The notes under the pieces are model-generated. The model did no database searches. It was not told where the DNA came from and was given only the letters and a program-made list of their open reading frames with translations. Of a DNA stretch of 64,000 nucleotides, positions 61,450 to 64,000 are shown one piece after another. The stretch's first letter is position 1. Every line of letters begins with the position of its first letter. The stretch covers positions 2,305,501-2,369,500 of the forward strand of contig NZ_CP166625.1 of the NCBI RefSeq assembly GCF_041320595.1, read 5' to 3'. A program made the position numbers and the translations under genes. Origin of the DNA: Pleomorphomonas sp. PLEO. GTDB taxonomy: Bacteria; Pseudomonadota; Alphaproteobacteria; Rhizobiales; Pleomorphomonadaceae.

Positions 61450-64000
61450 CCGACCCGCAATCGTCCGAGCGCGCCAGCGGCGGATTCAACCTGTCGGCCT
61501 GGGCGCTCCAGCAGCAGACGCTCGTCGTCTTCCTGATGCTGATGACGCTCGCCGCCGGTGCCTGGAGCTACCTCCACCTCGGCCGCAACGAGGATCCGCC
61601 CTTTACCATCAAGACCATGGTTGTCTCCGCGGCCTGGCCGGGCGCAACGGTCACCGACACCGCCAATCTGCTCACCGACAAGATCGAGGAGAAGCTGGAG
61701 GAGACGCCCTGGCTCGATCGCCTCGACAGCTATACGCGCGGCGGCGAGGCGGTGGTCATGGTCAACCTGCGCGACGAAACCCCGCCCGGCGACGTGGCCA
61801 ACATCTGGTATCAGGTGCGCAAGAAGGTCGCCGATCTCGCGCCGTCGCTGCCGAGCGGCATCAACGGGCCGTTCTTTGACGACGAGTTCGGCGACACCTT
61901 CGGCACCATCTACGCCTTTACCGCCGAGGGCTTTTCCGATCGCGAGCTTCGCGACCGGGTCAATGAGATCCGCAAGGCCCTCCTGGAGACGCCGGATGTC
62001 GGCAAGGTGCAGCTGATCGGCGCCCAGGAGGAGCAGATCGATGTCACCTTCGTACCGGCCAAGCTCGCCGCTTACGGGCTCGATCCGGAAAAGATCATGG
62101 CGGCGCTCAGCGCGCAGAACGCCGTGACGCCGGCCGGCATCATCCGCTATCCCGACGAGAAGGTGTCGCTGCGCGTCAGTGGCGCCTTTGCCTCGGAGGA
62201 AAGTCTCAAGGCGGTGACGCTGCGTCTCGGCGACCGTTTCGTGCCGCTGTCCGATCTTGCCACCATCGCCCGCGTTGCCACCGACCCGCCATCCCCGCTG
62301 TTTCGCAGCAACGGCGAGAAGGCGCTGGGCCTTGCCATTTCCATGGCGCCGACCGGCAATATCACCCAGTTCGGCGCCGCCCTGAAGGCGCGCATGGCCA
62401 GCATCGAGGCGAAGCTGCCCTATGGCATCGACGTCCATCTGGTGGCCGACCAGTCCAAGGTGGTGGAAGGGGCGGTCAATGGCTTCGTGAAGGTGCTGGC
62501 CGAAGCGATCGTCATCGTTCTCGCCGTGTCCTTCCTGTCGCTCGGCACCCGCGCCGGCCTGGTGGTGACGCTGTCCATTCCTCTTGTGCTGGCCCTGACC
62601 TTCGTCGGCATGCAGCTTTTCGGCATCGGCCTGCAGCGCATTTCGCTGGGGGCGCTGATCATCGCGCTCGGCCTTCTGGTGGACGATGCGATGATCACCG
62701 TCGAGGCGATGGTGTCGCGCCTCGAACTTGGCTGGGAGCCAACACGCGCCGCCAGCTATGCCTATGAATCGACGGCCTTCCCGATGCTGACCGGCACGCT
62801 GGTGACCATCGCCGGCTTCCTGCCGGTCGGCTTTGCCGCTTCGAGCGCCGGCGAATATTGCTACTCGCTGTTCATGGTGGTGCTGATCTCGCTGACGGCG
62901 TCCTGGATTGTCGCCGTGGTGTTTTCGCCGCTGATCGGAACCTGGGCGCTGCCGAAGCGGATCGATGGGGCCGGGCATGGCGAGGGGCGGCTCGGGCGCT
63001 TCTACGGCCGTCTCGTCGAGAGGCTCCTCGATCATGGGCTGACGACGGGCATCGCCGCCATCGCTCTCCTGGGGCTCTCGCTCTACGGTGCGACCAAGCT
63101 TCAGCAGCAGTTCTTTCCGCTTTCCGACCGGCCCGAACTTCTGGTCGATCTGACCTTGCCGCAAAACGCCTCGCTGGAGGCCACCGACCGGGCGACCCGG
63201 CGCGTCGAGGCGATGCTGCGCGGCGATCCCGAGGTGGACCATTTCTCCACTTACGTCGGCTCGGGCGCCATCCGCTTCTATCTGCCGATGGATGTGCTGC
63301 TCGATAACGACAACATTTCGCAGATCGTCGTGGTGGCCAAGGACGCCGAGCAGAGAGACGCGCTGAGGGCGAGGCTCGAGACCGCGTTCAAGGCCGATTT
63401 CCGCGACATCACGGCGCGCGTCAGCCAGCTCGAACTCGGGCCGCCGGTCGGCTGGCCCGTCAAGTATCGTGTCACCGGGCCGGACATCGCCAAGGTGCGC
63501 GATTACGCGATGCAGCTTGCCAACATCGTGGCCAAGAGTCCGCTCAGCCGTGGCGTCACTCTGACATCCGGCGAACCGCAGAAGGCGGTGCAGGTTGCCG
63601 TCAACCAGACGGAAGCCCGTGCCGTCGGGCTGTCGTCCCAGGATATCGCCAGCACGCTGGCCGTCATCTTCTCGGGCACCACGGTGACCGAAGTGCGCGA
63701 CGGCGATCGCTTCGTTCCGGTGGTGGTGCGCGCTACGCCGGACGCCCGGCGCGATATCGGCACCATCGCCAATCTGCAGATCACCGGCGCCAACGGCCGC
63801 AGCATCCCGTTGCGGCAGATTGCGACCCTCTCCTATGGCGTCGAGGATCCCATCATCTGGCGGCGGCAGCGCGAGCCGATCATCACCGTTGAGGCCGATA
63901 CGGTTGCCGGCGCCGAGGCGGCGACCGTGGTGAGCGATCTGGGGCCGGCGATCGCGCAATTCCGCGCCGGCTTGCCGCAAGGCTATGACGTGGCAGTGGG
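61446..64000 (+). CDS. RND-family efflux permease (3' end beyond window)
   Basis: HAE1-type RND pump; 851 codons are visible before the window ends. N-terminal TM (LVVFLMLMTLAAGAWSYLHL) and the first porter domain come first. The TM2-TM6 block has the proton-relay Asp pair in LGLLVDDAMITVEAMVSRLE, then GFLPVGFAASSAGEY. The second half begins at about residue 525 (GIAAIALLGLSLYGATKL). The start overlaps the adaptor stop (ATGA). The closest feel is the VexF/MexK-like branch with lipoprotein adaptors. Substrate unknown. Confidence 0.92.
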   Translation, partial: MTDPQSSERASGGFNLSAWALQQQTLVVFLMLMTLAAGAWSYLHLGRNEDPPFTIKTMVVSAAWPGATVTDTANLLTDKIEEKLEETPWLDRLDSYTRGGEAVVMVNLRDETPPGDVANIWYQVRKKVADLAPSLPSGINGPFFDDEFGDTFGTIYAFTAEGFSDRELRDRVNEIRKALLETPDVGKVQLIGAQEEQIDVTFVPAKLAAYGLDPEKIMAALSAQNAVTPAGIIRYPDEKVSLRVSGAFASEESLKAVTLRLGDRFVPLSDLATIARVATDPPSPLFRSNGEKALGLAISMAPTGNITQFGAALKARMASIEAKLPYGIDVHLVADQSKVVEGAVNGFVKVLAEAIVIVLAVSFLSLGTRAGLVVTLSIPLVLALTFVGMQLFGIGLQRISLGALIIALGLLVDDAMITVEAMVSRLELGWEPTRAASYAYESTAFPMLTGTLVTIAGFLPVGFAASSAGEYCYSLFMVVLISLTASWIVAVVFSPLIGTWALPKRIDGAGHGEGRLGRFYGRLVERLLDHGLTTGIAAIALLGLSLYGATKLQQQFFPLSDRPELLVDLTLPQNASLEATDRATRRVEAMLRGDPEVDHFSTYVGSGAIRFYLPMDVLLDNDNISQIVVVAKDAEQRDALRARLETAFKADFRDITARVSQLELGPPVGWPVKYRVTGPDIAKVRDYAMQLANIVAKSPLSRGVTLTSGEPQKAVQVAVNQTEARAVGLSSQDIASTLAVIFSGTTVTEVRDGDRFVPVVVRATPDARRDIGTIANLQITGANGRSIPLRQIATLSYGVEDPIIWRRQREPIITVEADTVAGAEAATVVSDLGPAIAQFRAGLPQGYDVAV

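Noticed and set aside
61335-63980. Very long minus-strand open frame (881 codons) opposite the second RND pump
   Set aside because: Its product is rich in Arg, His, Gly and Asp without domain pattern, and the plus strand encodes a clear RND pump. High-GC antisense shadow.
1-64000. CRISPR arrays, tRNA or rRNA genes, complete insertion sequences
   Set aside because: No regularly spaced repeats, no cloverleaf with a T-loop consensus and no transposase were found. The GGTTCTCGAACCC stretch in the family A repeat is only superficially T-loop-like.

Overview
The window looks like chromosomal DNA of a high-GC alphaproteobacterium, most likely a Hyphomicrobiales (Rhizobiales) soil or plant-associated organism. 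This rests on the many sugar and organophosphate ABC transporters with RpiR, ROK and LacI regulators, three chemoreceptors including a globin-coupled one, and a dispersed palindrome (GCAATTCC...GGAATTGC) of the type scattered through Rhizobiales intergenic DNA. No rRNA, tRNA, CRISPR array, complete IS element or replication origin was recognised. Genus and species cannot be given from sequence reading alone.

Layout. 1-2.8 kb: a truncated sugar-ABC ATPase and two overlapping RpiR regulators. 3.1-7.0 kb: an EmrAB-type drug pump divergent from its TetR regulator, with a palindromic operator between. 7.0-9.8 kb: a repeat-rich stretch with two paralogous orphan HicB-like proteins flanking a lipoprotein L,D-transpeptidase. 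9.9-16.3 kb: rhodanese with divergent GlxA/FtrA regulator, a PL5-type alginate lyase, a CPA1 Na+/H+ antiporter, a highly structured 170-bp intergenic element, and adenine deaminase. 17.3-25.1 kb: an ABC importer with glycerophosphodiesterase, inositol-monophosphatase-like and 2H-phosphoesterase genes, divergent from a ROK regulator. This reads as an organophosphate (glycerophosphodiester or inositol phosphate) scavenging system. 26.5-32.0 kb: a TetR-controlled RND efflux operon.

32.3-36.8 kb is a clear accessory island of lower GC. It holds two displaced RHS C-terminal modules, at least one further toxin-tip remnant, and five small genes placed like immunity genes, all on the minus strand. 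36.9-40.0 kb: a secreted GH3 beta-glucosidase-like enzyme and an SDR epimerase. 40.5-46.9 kb: a chemotaxis cluster with a solitary periplasmic sensor-like protein, a membrane chemoreceptor, a Cache chemoreceptor, a DUF2478 protein and a soluble globin-coupled chemoreceptor. 47.3-48.5 kb: a PAP2-family membrane phosphatase. 48.7-59.6 kb: LacI regulator, a divergent S-adenosylhomocysteinase-like gene, RpiR regulator, NagZ-like hexosaminidase, a five-gene oligopeptide-type ABC importer and a GNAT acetyltransferase. This is probably an amino-sugar or muropeptide uptake locus. 59.7-64 kb: a second TetR-controlled RND efflux operon that runs off the window.

Small-scale structure is unusually rich. 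Three dispersed repeat families are visible: a 135-bp MITE-like element at 7.0, 7.2, 19.6 and partly 25.1 kb; a 125-bp multi-hairpin element at 40.0 and 47.3 kb, whose edge supplies the stop codon of both neighbouring genes; and a 45-bp palindrome at 4.7, 7.2 and 9.3 kb, one copy nested in a MITE copy. Three terminators share a nearly identical GCCGCG...CGCGG-TTTT core. All statements are from reading the sequence; no database or folding program was run.
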